Positions 44,466 to 53,484 of a stretch of DNA of 64,000 nt are shown piece by piece (position 1 is the stretch's first letter; each line of letters starts with the position of its first letter). The stretch is from positions 637 to 64,636 of the forward strand of contig NZ_MUGS01000009.1 in NCBI RefSeq assembly GCF_002222055.1. The letters are read 5' to 3'. The translations under genes and the position numbers were made by a program. The stretch is from Flavobacterium araucananum (GTDB lineage: Bacteria > Bacteroidota > Bacteroidia > Flavobacteriales > Flavobacteriaceae). The notes under the pieces are model-generated. The model saw nothing but the letters and a program-made list of their open reading frames with translations, was not told the origin of the DNA and made no database searches.

Positions 44466-45509
44466 TTAGGAGAATTTTTTCTCTACAATTCCTAAGAAAC
44501 GTTCTGCGTAATCATCTTTTCCTTCCCAATTATTGTAATCCGGTTTTACCATATTTTCTATAAAATCCTGAGCTTCGCTATAGGTGTCAAAAGTCAATAG
44601 TTGGTTTAAAACGCGGCTGTAATCTTCAGAGCTGTTTCCAAAAAGATTTTTGGTAAAAGCAATTCGGTCATTAAGATCGACATGAAAACCTTTTGCCAGT
44701 TTTTCGTTTAGAGTAACTGTTTTTGGTTCTGTCCGTGTTTCTAAAACAGCCGTTTCAACAGGTGTCTCCTTTTCTTTAAATTCGGTTATTGATGGAGCAG
44801 CAGGAGTAGGAGTAACGTTTTCGAAACTGTCTACTTTTACAAATTGGGCATCGGCATAATTAATTCCAAAATCTTCAAACGAGATCGTAACAGGACTTTG
44901 TTTTGATGAGGTTTCTACTTTTGGCTCTTCTGCTTCAGGTTCTTTTTCTTCAAATTTTTCCAATTCAAAAGCAGGTTTAAAATCCGGAATTGGTTTTGAA
45001 TCGCTAAAAGTTCTAAAAGAATTTTCCTCGACAGTTTCTATTTCTTTTTTAGTCTCGACTATCGGCTCCTCTACTTTTTCGATAACAGGTTCTTCGATAA
45101 TTTCGGCAACAGGCTCCGGAATAGTTTCTACAACAGGTTCCGGAATTATTTCTTCAGGAACTTTGGCAACGATTTCTTCAGGAACTTCTTCGGCTTTTAT
45201 TTCTTCAATAATTTCAGGTTCAGCTATTGTTTCAACAGGAGTTTCTTCAATTGTTGCAGGCTCTTCGATTTTAATTTCTTCCGGAGTTTCCTCTTCTTTA
45301 TCAAAAATAGATTCAATTTCAGTATGAATCTCGCTTTGACCAATTGTTGGTTTCAACGTGTCGAAATTTTCCTCTACAAATTTTAAAATGGCTAATTTTT
45401 CATATAATTTCTGCGTTTCAAGATACAATTGATTGATATCGGATTTATTTTTAAGCTTTAAAATTCGATGTGCAATGCTGATTAAATCGGCTTCCAATTT
45501 TTTTTTCAT
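44466..45509 (-). CDS. Acidic, Glu/Pro/Val-repeat protein (347 aa)
   Basis: Helical N-terminus (LISIAHRILKLKNKSDINQL), then ~100 residues of low-complexity Glu/Ile/Pro repeats (EPVVETIPEPVAEIIEEPV). The C-terminal folded segment is KGFHVDLNDRIAFTKNLFG with NWEGKDDYAERFL. I do not recognise a named function; it is probably a conserved cytoplasmic flavobacterial protein. The repeat section is variable by nature and prone to length change. Confidence 0.8.
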   Translation of the reverse strand: MKKKLEADLISIAHRILKLKNKSDINQLYLETQKLYEKLAILKFVEENFDTLKPTIGQSEIHTEIESIFDKEEETPEEIKIEEPATIEETPVETIAEPEIIEEIKAEEVPEEIVAKVPEEIIPEPVVETIPEPVAEIIEEPVIEKVEEPIVETKKEIETVEENSFRTFSDSKPIPDFKPAFELEKFEEKEPEAEEPKVETSSKQSPVTISFEDFGINYADAQFVKVDSFENVTPTPAAPSITEFKEKETPVETAVLETRTEPKTVTLNEKLAKGFHVDLNDRIAFTKNLFGNSSEDYSRVLNQLLTFDTYSEAQDFIENMVKPDYNNWEGKDDYAERFLGIVEKKFS

Positions 45510-45745
45510 AACTGTTGAAATTATAGTGAATAGGGTATTTTAGTATATTTTGTATTTGAATGTCGTTATTCCCGGTAGAAATCTAAAAGATATTCATTTA
45601 TTTCTGTTAATAAGCGCTCGCGAATCTTCGATTTGATAAAAATTTTCTACTTTTGAAAAAGTGTAAAACAGCAATTTTTCACGACGATTTATTACCAGTA
45701 CAAAGTAATAAAAACTATTCATTTTTAAAGGTAGAAAAATACAAA

Positions 45746-46336
45746 ATGTTTCTCGAAAATACAGTAAATCACAAAGAACAATTTGGTTGGATTGAAGTTA
45801 TTTGTGGATCAATGTTTTCGGGTAAAACCGAGGAGTTAATCCGTAGATTAAAACGCGCCCAATTTGCCAAACAAAAAGTCGAAATTTTTAAACCCGCTAT
45901 TGATACCCGCTATCATGACGAAATGGTAGTATCGCATGATGCCAACGAAATTCGATCAACTCCGGTTCCCGCTGCCGCAAATATTGCTATTCTGGCACAA
46001 GGTTGTGATGTTATCGGGATAGACGAAGCACAGTTTTTTGATGATGAAATTGTTACAGTTTGTAATGATCTTGCCAATCAGGGAATTCGAGTGATAGTTG
46101 CAGGATTAGATATGGATTTTAAAGGAAATCCTTTTGGACCCATGCCCGCACTTATGGCAACCGCAGAATATGTTACCAAGGTTCATGCTGTTTGCACCAG
46201 AACAGGAAATCTTGCCAATTACAGTTTCCGTAAAACAGATAATGATAAATTAGTCATGCTTGGCGAAACCGAAGAATATGAGCCATTAAGCCGTGCAGCT
46301 TATTATAATGCAATGAAAAAGATTCAGGATAAATAG
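45746..46336 (+). CDS. tdk: Thymidine kinase (196 aa)
   Basis: Phosphorylates thymidine for salvage. I chose the ATG at 45746 ([15 protein letters not shown]); the longer frame starts at a TTG inside a probable -7 box (TACTTTTG, 45648-45655). Walker [19 protein letters not shown], Walker B-like [12 protein letters not shown], and the C-terminal lasso region [14 protein letters not shown] are present. The zinc site appears reduced to one cysteine. Confidence 0.92.
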   Translation: MFLENTVNHKEQFGWIEVICGSMFSGKTEELIRRLKRAQFAKQKVEIFKPAIDTRYHDEMVVSHDANEIRSTPVPAAANIAILAQGCDVIGIDEAQFFDDEIVTVCNDLANQGIRVIVAGLDMDFKGNPFGPMPALMATAEYVTKVHAVCTRTGNLANYSFRKTDNDKLVMLGETEEYEPLSRAAYYNAMKKIQDK

Positions 46337-46376
46337 ACGTTCTATTTTTTTACTTCACAAAAAAACAAACTATAAA

Positions 46377-46805
46377 ATGCAGGAACCAATAAAGAAAAAG
46401 AATTTAACTGTTTTAGTAATAAGTGCAGTTGTAGCATTATCGTTGGCTTTAATTCTATATTACTCTTTTAAAGAACCTGTTGCAGATAAGGAAATGGTCG
46501 GGTTGGTAGCGAAATACAATGACAATTGTCCGCTAACAATTCAGGAAGGAATTCGCTTGGATAATGTTACTTTGCCTAAAGATAAAGTGGTTCAGTATAA
46601 CCTGACTTTGCTCAATGTCGAAAAACAAAAGGCAGAAATTAAGACCATAAAACAAAATATCGAAGAAAGCCTGCTCAGTACTGTTAAAGCAAATTCAGGA
46701 CTTAAAGCATTTCGGGATCATAATTTTACTCTGATTTATAATTATGACGATAAAAATGAAGAGTATTTGTTCGAGATTACAATCACTCCGGAGCAGTATC
46801 AATAA
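46377..46805 (+). CDS. Unknown membrane-anchored protein (142 aa)
   Basis: N-terminal TM (LTVLVISAVVALSLALILYY) followed by a ~110-residue extracytoplasmic domain with the start VGLVAKYNDNCPLTIQEGIR and the end FTLIYNYDDKNEEYLFEITI. The pattern resembles small Bacteroidota proteins with no known role. It lies 40 bp downstream of tdk, probably in the same transcript, and is followed by a strong terminator. Confidence 0.75.
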   Translation: MQEPIKKKNLTVLVISAVVALSLALILYYSFKEPVADKEMVGLVAKYNDNCPLTIQEGIRLDNVTLPKDKVVQYNLTLLNVEKQKAEIKTIKQNIEESLLSTVKANSGLKAFRDHNFTLIYNYDDKNEEYLFEITITPEQYQ

Positions 46806-46826
46806 GTAGATCTTATTTTAGAAAAT

Positions 46827-46859
46827 AAAACCCGACAGATTTTGAATTTGTCGGGTTTT
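46827..46859 (+). terminator. Terminator after the tdk unit
   Basis: An 11-bp stem AAAACCCGACA / TGTCGGGTTTT with an 11-base loop, ending in T. Confidence 0.85.
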
Positions 46860-46882
46860 GTTATTTGCACGGATGAAATTAT

Positions 46883-46890
46883 TATATTTG
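46883..46890 (+). promoter_or_regulatory. -7 box for the toxin-antitoxin pair
   Basis: TATATTTG matches TAnnTTTG and is 22 bases upstream of the antitoxin ATG. A TTTG lies at 46864-46867. Confidence 0.45.
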
Positions 46891-46912
46891 TACGTATTAA
46901 AATGTAACGGTT

Positions 46913-47167
46913 ATGGATGCAAAATTAACATTGAAATTGGATAAGAGTGTGATTGAAAAAGCTAAGATTTATGCTGCAGAGCATCAACATAGCTTATCTC
47001 TTTTGGTGGAAAATTATTTGAAAGCCATTACAGAAAACGATAAGGCAGAAAACAACGTCGAAATTAGTTCGTTTGTAAAAAGTCTTGCCGTAGGAAAAGG
47101 AGAGATGTCGGAAGATTTTGATTATAAAAAAGCCCGACAAGAATATTTATCCGAAAAACATAAATAG
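46913..47167 (+). CDS. DUF6364-like antitoxin of a PIN module (84 aa)
   Basis: Small DNA-binding-type antitoxin: a ribbon-helix-helix-like N-terminus (AKLTLKLDKSVIEKAKIYAA, then HQHSLSLLVENYLKAI) and an acidic/basic disordered tail that would wrap the toxin. It lies two bases before the PIN toxin gene. It likely represses its own promoter. Confidence 0.82.
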   Translation: MDAKLTLKLDKSVIEKAKIYAAEHQHSLSLLVENYLKAITENDKAENNVEISSFVKSLAVGKGEMSEDFDYKKARQEYLSEKHK

Positions 47168-47169
47168 AT

Positions 47170-47577
47170 ATGAATTTATTTTTGGATACAAATGTATTGA
47201 TAGACCTGATTGATAAAAGAGAACCTTTTTTTAATGATATCGCAGTAATTGCAACAATGGCAGAAAACAAAGAGCTGAAATTAGCGGCTTCATCCCTGTC
47301 TTTTGTAAATATTGTTTATGTTGTTTCCAAAAGTGTTGAAGAAAAGACGGTATTAGAGGCTTTAAAAAAGCTTCGAATTATATGTGATGTTTCTACTATT
47401 GATGAAATTGTTATCGATAAAAGCTTGATTTCAAAATTTGACGATTTCGAAGATGCAGTGCAGTATTTTAGCGCGTTGCACCACAAATGCGAATTTATTA
47501 TAACCCGGAATAAGAAAGATTTTAAAAATTCTGAAATTCCGGTTCTGACACCTTCAGAGTTTTTAGCTTCTATATAG
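47170..47577 (+). CDS. PIN-domain toxin (135 aa)
   Basis: PIN-type RNase. Acidic active-site residues are visible: Asp in NLFLDTNVLIDLIDKR, Asp in DFEDAVQYFSALHHKCEF, and the following FIITRNKKDFKNSEI with a third acidic residue. It would cleave tRNA or mRNA when the upstream antitoxin is lost. It ends near a terminator that also serves rpoN. Confidence 0.85.
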   Translation: MNLFLDTNVLIDLIDKREPFFNDIAVIATMAENKELKLAASSLSFVNIVYVVSKSVEEKTVLEALKKLRIICDVSTIDEIVIDKSLISKFDDFEDAVQYFSALHHKCEFIITRNKKDFKNSEIPVLTPSEFLASI

Positions 47578-47578
47578 C

Positions 47579-47614
47579 AAAACCTAACAGGTTTTTAAAT
47601 ATGTTAGGTTTTGT
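47579..47614. terminator. Bidirectional terminator between the PIN toxin gene and rpoN
   Basis: AAAACCTAAC / GTTAGGTTTT (10 bp, 14-base loop) with T runs on both sides. Confidence 0.75.
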
Positions 47615-47633
47615 TATTTTATAGTAGTAAAAT

Positions 47634-49094
47634 CTAAATTTTCTTCCTCATTCTCGCTACCGGAATATCAAGTTGTTCTCGGTATTTTGCAATGGTTCTG
47701 CGAGCGATCGGGTATCCTTTTTCTTTTAGAATATCGGCTAATTGATCGTCTGGCAAAGGTTTCTTTTTATCTTCTTCCTCAATTGTATTTTTAAGGATCT
47801 TTTTGATCTCTAGCGTCGAAACATCTTCGCCCTGATCGTTTTTCATGGCTTCAGAGAAAAATTCTTTGATCAATTTTGTTCCGTATGGCGTTTCAACATA
47901 TTTGCTGTTGGCTACACGCGAAATCGTCGAAATGTCTAAACCAACCATATCTGCAATGTCTTTTAGGATCATTGGTTTTAGTTTGGTTTCGTCGCCGTCT
48001 AAAAAGAATTCTTCCTGATAATGCATAATAGCATTCATGGTTACAAAAAGTGTTTCCTGACGTTGTCTGATCGCGTCTATGAACCATTTGGCCGAATCCA
48101 GTTTTTGTTTAATAAACTGAACGGCATCTTTTTGAGCCGATGATTTGTCACGTGAATCTTTGTACGTTTGCATCATTTCCTGATAATCTTTAGAAACGTG
48201 CAACGATGGAGCATTTCTGCCGTTTAAGGTCAGTTCTAGTTCGCCATCGACAATTCTGATTGCGAAATCAGGAACCACATTCTCCGTTACTTTATTATTT
48301 CCGGTAAAAGAGCCACCCGGTTTTGGGTTTAATCTTTCGATTTCGTGAATCGCTTTTTTAAGCTGCTCGTTCGAAACACCATATTTTTGAAGCAGTTTGT
48401 CGTAATGTTTTTTGGTAAAAGCATCAAACTGATTTTCGATAATGTCAATTGCTAAATCAACATATTCTGTTGGTGTTTTATGTTTTAGCTGCAACAATAA
48501 ACACTCCTGCAAATCACGCGCCCCAACGCCCGAAGGTTCAAGTTCATGAATGACCTGAAGCATTTTTTCGACCATTTTATCATCAGTATAAATACCCTGA
48601 GTAAAAGCCATATCATCTACAATATCCGGAACACTCCTGCGAATGTATCCCATATCATCAATGCTTCCAACAAGAAATTCCGCGATTTCGCGCTCTTCAT
48701 CATTCAAAATGAAAGTATTGAGCTGATTGATTAAATCCTGATGAAAACTTATTGGCGAAGCAAAAGGGGTTTCTCTTTCCTCGTCTTCACTGTAGTTATT
48801 CACCTGAGTTTTATAATCCGGAGTATCGTCGTCGCTTAAGTATTCGTCGATATTAATGTCGTCTGCTTCGATTCGGTCACCTTCGGCATCATCATAATCG
48901 TCGTACTCTTCATTAGCAAATTCATCTGCTTCGTATTCCTCTTCTTTTCCAGCTTCAAGAGCCGGATTTTCGTTCATTTCTTCTAATAAACGTTGCTCAA
49001 AAGCTTGCGTAGGCAATTGAATTAACTTCATCAGCTGAATTTGCTGAGGAGATAATTTTTGGGATAATTTTAAATTTAAAAATTGCTTTAGCAT
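47634..49094 (-). CDS. rpoN: RNA polymerase sigma-54 factor (486 aa)
   Basis: The Gln/Leu-rich activator-interaction region I is at the N-terminus (LKLSQKLSPQQIQLMKLIQL). The acidic region II (EEEYEADEFANEEYDDYDD) follows. The core-binding domain, the HTH (LKDIADMVGLDISTISRVAN) and the RpoN box (IARRTIAKYREQLDIPVARM) close the protein. It serves the NtrC-family regulator at 24.9 kb, among others. Standard length. Confidence 0.96.
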   Translation of the reverse strand: MLKQFLNLKLSQKLSPQQIQLMKLIQLPTQAFEQRLLEEMNENPALEAGKEEEYEADEFANEEYDDYDDAEGDRIEADDINIDEYLSDDDTPDYKTQVNNYSEDEERETPFASPISFHQDLINQLNTFILNDEEREIAEFLVGSIDDMGYIRRSVPDIVDDMAFTQGIYTDDKMVEKMLQVIHELEPSGVGARDLQECLLLQLKHKTPTEYVDLAIDIIENQFDAFTKKHYDKLLQKYGVSNEQLKKAIHEIERLNPKPGGSFTGNNKVTENVVPDFAIRIVDGELELTLNGRNAPSLHVSKDYQEMMQTYKDSRDKSSAQKDAVQFIKQKLDSAKWFIDAIRQRQETLFVTMNAIMHYQEEFFLDGDETKLKPMILKDIADMVGLDISTISRVANSKYVETPYGTKLIKEFFSEAMKNDQGEDVSTLEIKKILKNTIEEEDKKKPLPDDQLADILKEKGYPIARRTIAKYREQLDIPVARMRKKI

Positions 49095-49144
49095 AATAAG
49101 GCACTACTTTTTTTAGCCACTAAGACGCGAAGGCGCAAAGTTTT

Positions 49145-49579
49145 TTATTTTTTATTTGCCTTAAAGGCTTTAATTTGATTTTCTAAAATACTCTTTTTTG
49201 TATGTATAAATCGTTTAATCCCGCTTTTGATCAATGGGACGTTAAAATTAATTAGATATCCTAAATCCTTATTCAGTAGTCTTAAATGACTTATAATTTG
49301 TGCTTCCCAAACTGGATTTATTTGTTCAACCGCTTTTATTTCTATGATAATAGAATCTTCAATTAATAAATCTAATCTTAATCCTTCGTTAAATTCAATT
49401 CCGTCATAAACGATCGGAATATCAACTTGCCGTTTCACATTAAGACCAGCTTTTTCAATTTCGTAAGCTAAACAAACTTCATAAACTCTTTCTAGTAACC
49501 CGGGTCCAAGTTGTTTGTGAACCTTAAATGCTGAGTGTACAATTATTTTTCCAATTTCTTCTGTTCTTTCAGAGAGCAT
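49145..49579 (-). CDS. GxxExxY family protein (144 aa)
   Basis: The name-giving motif GPGLLERVYEVCL (GxxExxY) is present. Around it are the usual FKVHKQLG and LRLDLLIEDSIIIEIKAVEQ (PD-(D/E)xK-like nuclease pattern D...E.K). I chose the internal start (MLSERTEEIGK), because the upstream nine codons come from the flanking repeat sequence. Members often sit in repeat-rich intergenic places, as here. Function is unknown; a nuclease-like fold is inferred. Confidence 0.82.
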   Translation of the reverse strand: MLSERTEEIGKIIVHSAFKVHKQLGPGLLERVYEVCLAYEIEKAGLNVKRQVDIPIVYDGIEFNEGLRLDLLIEDSIIIEIKAVEQINPVWEAQIISHLRLLNKDLGYLINFNVPLIKSGIKRFIHTKKSILENQIKAFKANKK

Positions 49580-49586
49580 AATATTT

Positions 49587-49811
49587 TGTTTTTGCCACGG
49601 AGGCACAAAGGCTCGAAGTTAATTTTTATTAAAGACTAAAATCTTTAAAAATAAAAATACGTGATCGACTTTCTTAGTGTCTTCGTGGTATTTTTATTTT
49701 TTAATTAGCAAAATTTGTAAAAAAATTTGCGTCTTTTTGCCTTCGTGGCAATCTTTGTTTACACGCAACGATACTAAGAAAAAAACTTAGTGTCTTCGCG
49801 CCTTCGTGGCA
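49587..49811. repeat. Cluster of short intergenic repeats
   Basis: Several copies of TTAGTGTCTTCGTGG, TTGCCTTCGTGGCA and GCCACGGAGGC-like words, in both orientations, surround the GxxExxY gene. Related copies are at 49113-49140. Members of the family appear as palindromes elsewhere in the window. No gene is seen in this gap. Confidence 0.7.
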
Positions 49812-49823
49812 AAATATTATTTC

Positions 49824-51272
49824 TTAGAACTCTGCATTTCCAGGAGTTCTCGGGAAAGGAATTACGTCTCTGATGTTTGTCATTCCGGTTACAAACAATA
49901 CAAGGCGCTCAAATCCAAGTCCGAAACCGGCGTGAGTTGCAGATCCAAATCTTCTGGTATCTAAATACCATGATAATTCTTCTTCATCGATTTCTAAAGC
50001 TTTCATTTTTTCGATCAAAACGTCGTAACGCTCTTCTCTTTCAGAACCACCAACGATTTCTCCAATTCCAGGGAAAAGGATATCCATTGCACGAACCGTT
50101 TCTCTTCCAGGCTCCGTGTTGTCATTCAAACGCATGTAAAACGCTTTAATATTTGCTGGGTAATCAAACAAGATTACCGGACATTTAAAGTGTTTTTCGA
50201 CCAAGTAACGCTCGTGTTCTGACTGTAAATCAGCTCCCCATTCGTTGATGATATATTGAAATTTTTTCTTTTTATTAGGAGTCGAATCTCTCAAAATGTC
50301 AATAGCTTCTGTATAAGAAACACGTTTAAAGTTATTCTCCAATACAAAGTTCAATTTCTCTAACAAAGCCATTTCGCTTCTTTCTGCCTGAGGTTTTGAT
50401 TTTTCTTCTTCAAGAAGTCTGCCTTCCAGAAATTTTAAATCATCCTGACAATTGTCTAAAGCATATTTTATTACGTACTGAATAAAATCTTCGGCAAGGT
50501 CCATGTTGTCGTCAAGATCATTGAAAGCAACTTCCGGCTCGATCATCCAAAATTCTGCCAGGTGACGGGAAGTATTAGAGTTTTCTGCTCTAAACGTTGG
50601 TCCAAAAGTATAAATCTGACCCAAGGCCATGGCATACGTTTCCCCTTCTAATTGTCCCGAAACCGTTAAGTTTGTTTCTTTTTCGAAAAAATCTTCTTTA
50701 TAGTTTACTTTTCCATCTTCAGTTCTTGGCGTATTGTCAAAAGGTAAAGCCGTAACTTTAAACATTTCTCCTGCACCTTCGGCATCAGAACCTGTAATAA
50801 TTGGTGTATTTACATAAACAAAACCTTTTTGTTGAAAATAGTTGTGAACCGCAAATGACAATACCGAACGCACACGCATAATAGCACCAAACATATTCGT
50901 ACGAACACGCAAATGCGCATTTTCACGCAAGAAATCTAAACTAGGCTTGTTTTTTGGCTGTATCGGGAATTTTTCTGCATCAGAATCTCCTAAAATCTCC
51001 AATTTGTTTACCTGAATTTCATATTTCTGACCTGCACCTTTGCTTTCGATCAAAGTTCCTGTTACAGAAATTGCAGCACCGGTAGTGATTCTTTTTAAAG
51101 TTTCGTCAGGTGTATTTTCAAAATCAACAACACATTGTATATTATTAATGGTAGAACCGTCATTAAGAGCGATAAACTGATTATTTCTAAAAGTTCTCAC
51201 CCATCCTTTTGCATTAACTTCCTGAAGCGTCGTAGTACTGTTTAATAAGTCTTTAACTTTTGTGTGTTTCAT
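49824..51272 (-). CDS. asnS: Asparaginyl-tRNA synthetase (482 aa)
   Basis: Class II aminoacyl-tRNA synthetase. The N-terminal OB-fold anticodon-binding domain ([19 protein letters not shown]) leads to the catalytic core: motif 2 in [20 protein letters not shown] and motif 3 in [17 protein letters not shown]. Full length. The leader region shows no T-box-like structure. Monocistronic. Confidence 0.96.
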   Translation of the reverse strand: MKHTKVKDLLNSTTTLQEVNAKGWVRTFRNNQFIALNDGSTINNIQCVVDFENTPDETLKRITTGAAISVTGTLIESKGAGQKYEIQVNKLEILGDSDAEKFPIQPKNKPSLDFLRENAHLRVRTNMFGAIMRVRSVLSFAVHNYFQQKGFVYVNTPIITGSDAEGAGEMFKVTALPFDNTPRTEDGKVNYKEDFFEKETNLTVSGQLEGETYAMALGQIYTFGPTFRAENSNTSRHLAEFWMIEPEVAFNDLDDNMDLAEDFIQYVIKYALDNCQDDLKFLEGRLLEEEKSKPQAERSEMALLEKLNFVLENNFKRVSYTEAIDILRDSTPNKKKKFQYIINEWGADLQSEHERYLVEKHFKCPVILFDYPANIKAFYMRLNDNTEPGRETVRAMDILFPGIGEIVGGSEREERYDVLIEKMKALEIDEEELSWYLDTRRFGSATHAGFGLGFERLVLFVTGMTNIRDVIPFPRTPGNAEF

Positions 51273-51299
51273 TTTATATATAATATTGAAATTAAATTA

Positions 51300-51585
51300 T
51301 TTGTTGTGTAACAATTGCAAATATAAACGATAATAATTAAAATTAGAAGCTGTTTCCCGCTATCCGCTATATCTTTTTATTGCTAAAGCAGCAATAAAAA
51401 GGATATCGCTGCTATCGGGGCTAGGGCAATCGTTTTTATAACAGGCAATTATTGTAATTGCGAGGAACGAAGCAATCGCGCTAATAATAAGATGCAAGGC
51501 TTGATCTAGCAAATGAGATGAAAGGATAAACTTGAGAAAACATTTATTTTGCCAAGATTAATAACTGTAAAACTCAGCAATTTTC
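51300..51585. repeat. Gene-free stretch with composite palindromic repeats
   Basis: CTTTTTATTGCT (51373-51384) and AGCAATAAAAAG (51390-51401) form a 12-bp stem, with CCCGCTATCCGC / GCTGCTATCGGGG around it. A GCGAGGAACGAAGCAATCGC word lies at about 51459-51478. These are typical dispersed flavobacterial repeats. No gene is seen. Confidence 0.65.
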
Positions 51586-52230
51586 TTATCGTATTAGATT
51601 TCGTTTTTTCTCGTTTTTTCGAAATTTATTTATGAAATAAAGAAAAATAATAGAACCTAGAATCGATAGAGTAGCAGTATAATAATTAAATGACTCACTA
51701 ATTTGGGTTAAATTTTCAGGACTATTAATTTTTATAGATTTGAAAAATAGTTCTTTTTTTAGTTTACTATACGTATCAACTTTCGAGTAAATAAAAACAT
51801 AAGTAATGCCATTTAAAAATAAAATTTGGCTCTCTCCAATTTCTTCGTCAGAATCTTTTCCTTTAAAATTTAATTTGTAAGCCAAGAAAGTATTGATTTT
51901 TATTTGAGATGAATCTTTAAGAAATAGGCCTTTTTTTGCCATGTTTTTAACTTGGTCGGCTATTTTAACCTCGTAACTTCTTTTTAATTCATTTAGGTTC
52001 TTCGGTTTTTCTTCACTTAAAGTATCATTAGGTATAATACTTACTTTCATTGCAATAAAAGAATCTTCTTTTGAATTTACATAACATGCTTTTACCTTCG
52101 CATTTTGCTGATTTATTTCAAAGATTTCTGGTTTGTTGGGAAAAGTTATTGAAATGTTTTCATCAATTTTAGTTTGACCAAAAAAGGTAAAAGAATATAG
52201 TAAAACGAAATAAATAAATATGTTCTTCAT
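51586..52230 (-). CDS. Exported protein with C-terminal TM, unknown (214 aa)
   Basis: Signal peptide (MKNIFIYFVLLYSFTFFGQ), a ~150-residue beta-rich extracytoplasmic domain (ITFPNKPEIFEINQQNAKVK onwards) and a C-terminal TM (TATLSILGSIIFLYFINKF) with a basic tail. No family is recognised with confidence. The first of three small minus-strand membrane-protein genes upstream of asnS. Confidence 0.7.
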   Translation of the reverse strand: MKNIFIYFVLLYSFTFFGQTKIDENISITFPNKPEIFEINQQNAKVKACYVNSKEDSFIAMKVSIIPNDTLSEEKPKNLNELKRSYEVKIADQVKNMAKKGLFLKDSSQIKINTFLAYKLNFKGKDSDEEIGESQILFLNGITYVFIYSKVDTYSKLKKELFFKSIKINSPENLTQISESFNYYTATLSILGSIIFLYFINKFRKNEKKRNLIR

Positions 52231-52276
52231 AAAGTGTTTTACAATGGTTTATTTAGATAAATTAATAATTTTTTGA

Positions 52277-52750
52277 TTAAATTATTTCGAATATTTCGTT
52301 GAATTTCCGTTCTAAATTTTTCCTTTCTTTTTTGGGACCTCGTTTGGACAAAAACATGATAAGGACAAGGAATAAATTAAAAACGATATAAACTTCTGCT
52401 GGGGTTCCGTTGCTAATCATTACTGAATTTACCAGCAAAAATGCAACAACTGGAAAATACTTTGTCCAAATACTTGAAAATTTATGGGTTGGTTCAATAC
52501 TATAGCTAATATTTAATGTTCTGTTTGTTGTTTTGTACTTGCCTATGATGGTATAAAAGGTTGGTGATACAGTCGAATTTATTGTTAAACGAAATGTTGA
52601 ATCGTCAAAATTTCCATAAAAAGGTTTTGAAAACCCCTCAAATATTTTGAATAACCAAAATGGACTAAAAAATTTAAGTTTTGGATTTCCAATTACTGTG
52701 TTGCTTTTAATCTTATTTCTAAATTCAGTTGCATCAAGCTTTGACTTCAT
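52277..52750 (-). CDS. Membrane protein, unknown (157 aa)
   Basis: Soluble N-terminal half (KLDATEFRNKIKSNTVIGNP, with GNFDDSTFRLTINSTVSPTF) and two closely spaced TM segments (YFPVVAFLLVNSVMI; AEVYIVFNLFLVLIMFLS). The C-terminus is strongly basic (KRGPKKERKNLERK). Not recognised. Confidence 0.65.
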   Translation of the reverse strand: MKSKLDATEFRNKIKSNTVIGNPKLKFFSPFWLFKIFEGFSKPFYGNFDDSTFRLTINSTVSPTFYTIIGKYKTTNRTLNISYSIEPTHKFSSIWTKYFPVVAFLLVNSVMISNGTPAEVYIVFNLFLVLIMFLSKRGPKKERKNLERKFNEIFEII

Positions 52751-52790
52751 TCTGTTTTCTAATTAATTCGCTATTTTTCTCCTTTCGCGC

Positions 52791-52886
52791 CATTCCGAGG
52801 AACGAGGAATTTCCACAAAACAATTCCGTAAAGTTGATAAAATACTTTGTCGAGTTACTTACGGAGATTCCTCGTTGCTCGGAATG
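52791..52886. repeat. Large palindromic repeat (ATTCCGAGGAACGAGGAAT family)
   Basis: CATTCCGAGGAACGAGGAAT (52791-52810) pairs with ATTCCTCGTTGCTCGGAATG (52867-52886) with a single mismatch. An inner stem TCCGTAA / TTACGGA gives a branched fold. It fills the gap between two unknown membrane-protein genes. Confidence 0.8.
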
Positions 52887-52909
52887 ACATACTTTATGGA
52901 AATCTTTCT

Positions 52910-53449
52910 TTATGTCAAATATTTGTGTTTCTCGAGGTTCTCACTTAATACTTTTATAAGCTCAACATGATTTATCTGCATCGAATTTGCTGAAAGATTA
53001 AAAGGAGAACCATAATTATTGAAATTAAATTTCATTAATTTTTTTCGTATTTGATTTTTTTCGTTTTCAATCCAATAATCAGAATTATTTACCTGAATGA
53101 TTACGAGTTTTTGACTTTGTATTTTTAGTTCAGAAAATCCATCTATATTCTCCCATTTAATACTTTCAGATGCTGATTTTCTAGGATTAATATTAACTCC
53201 TTTTTTATCAACAACGAGAAGCAATTGATTTTTTACTAATTGTTTTATCGAAACATAAATTGCGAATCCAAAAATCAAGACTGAAATAATTCCGATTCCT
53301 TTTAAAAAAATTGGGCTTCTTTCTCTATAACTTGCTAAATTTTCAGCATCAATAAACATCCAGATTCCTCCAATAACAAAAAGAAGCGATGCAATTAATA
53401 ACAAGAAAGACTTCTTCTTACTAGAATAAATTTCTATTTTTCCCATCAT
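52910..53449 (-). CDS. Two-TM protein with PH-like domain, unknown (179 aa)
   Basis: Two N-terminal TM segments (FLLLIASLLFVIGGIWMFI and GIGIISVLIFGFAIYVSI), then a PH-like beta domain (LLLVVDKKGVNINPRKSASE, with IKWENIDGFSELKIQ). Such proteins are widespread in Bacteroidota (STM3941-like), with no assigned role. It precedes the gene for the membrane protein at 52277 on the same strand. Confidence 0.7.
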   Translation of the reverse strand: MMGKIEIYSSKKKSFLLLIASLLFVIGGIWMFIDAENLASYRERSPIFLKGIGIISVLIFGFAIYVSIKQLVKNQLLLVVDKKGVNINPRKSASESIKWENIDGFSELKIQSQKLVIIQVNNSDYWIENEKNQIRKKLMKFNFNNYGSPFNLSANSMQINHVELIKVLSENLEKHKYLT

Positions 53450-53484
53450 TATTTAATTCGTGCAATTTGTGGCAAAAAAAACTT

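Noticed and set aside
45653..45745. Upstream extension of tdk
   Set aside because: The longer frame starts at a TTG inside a probable -7 box (TACTTTTG) and adds residues not typical of the family.
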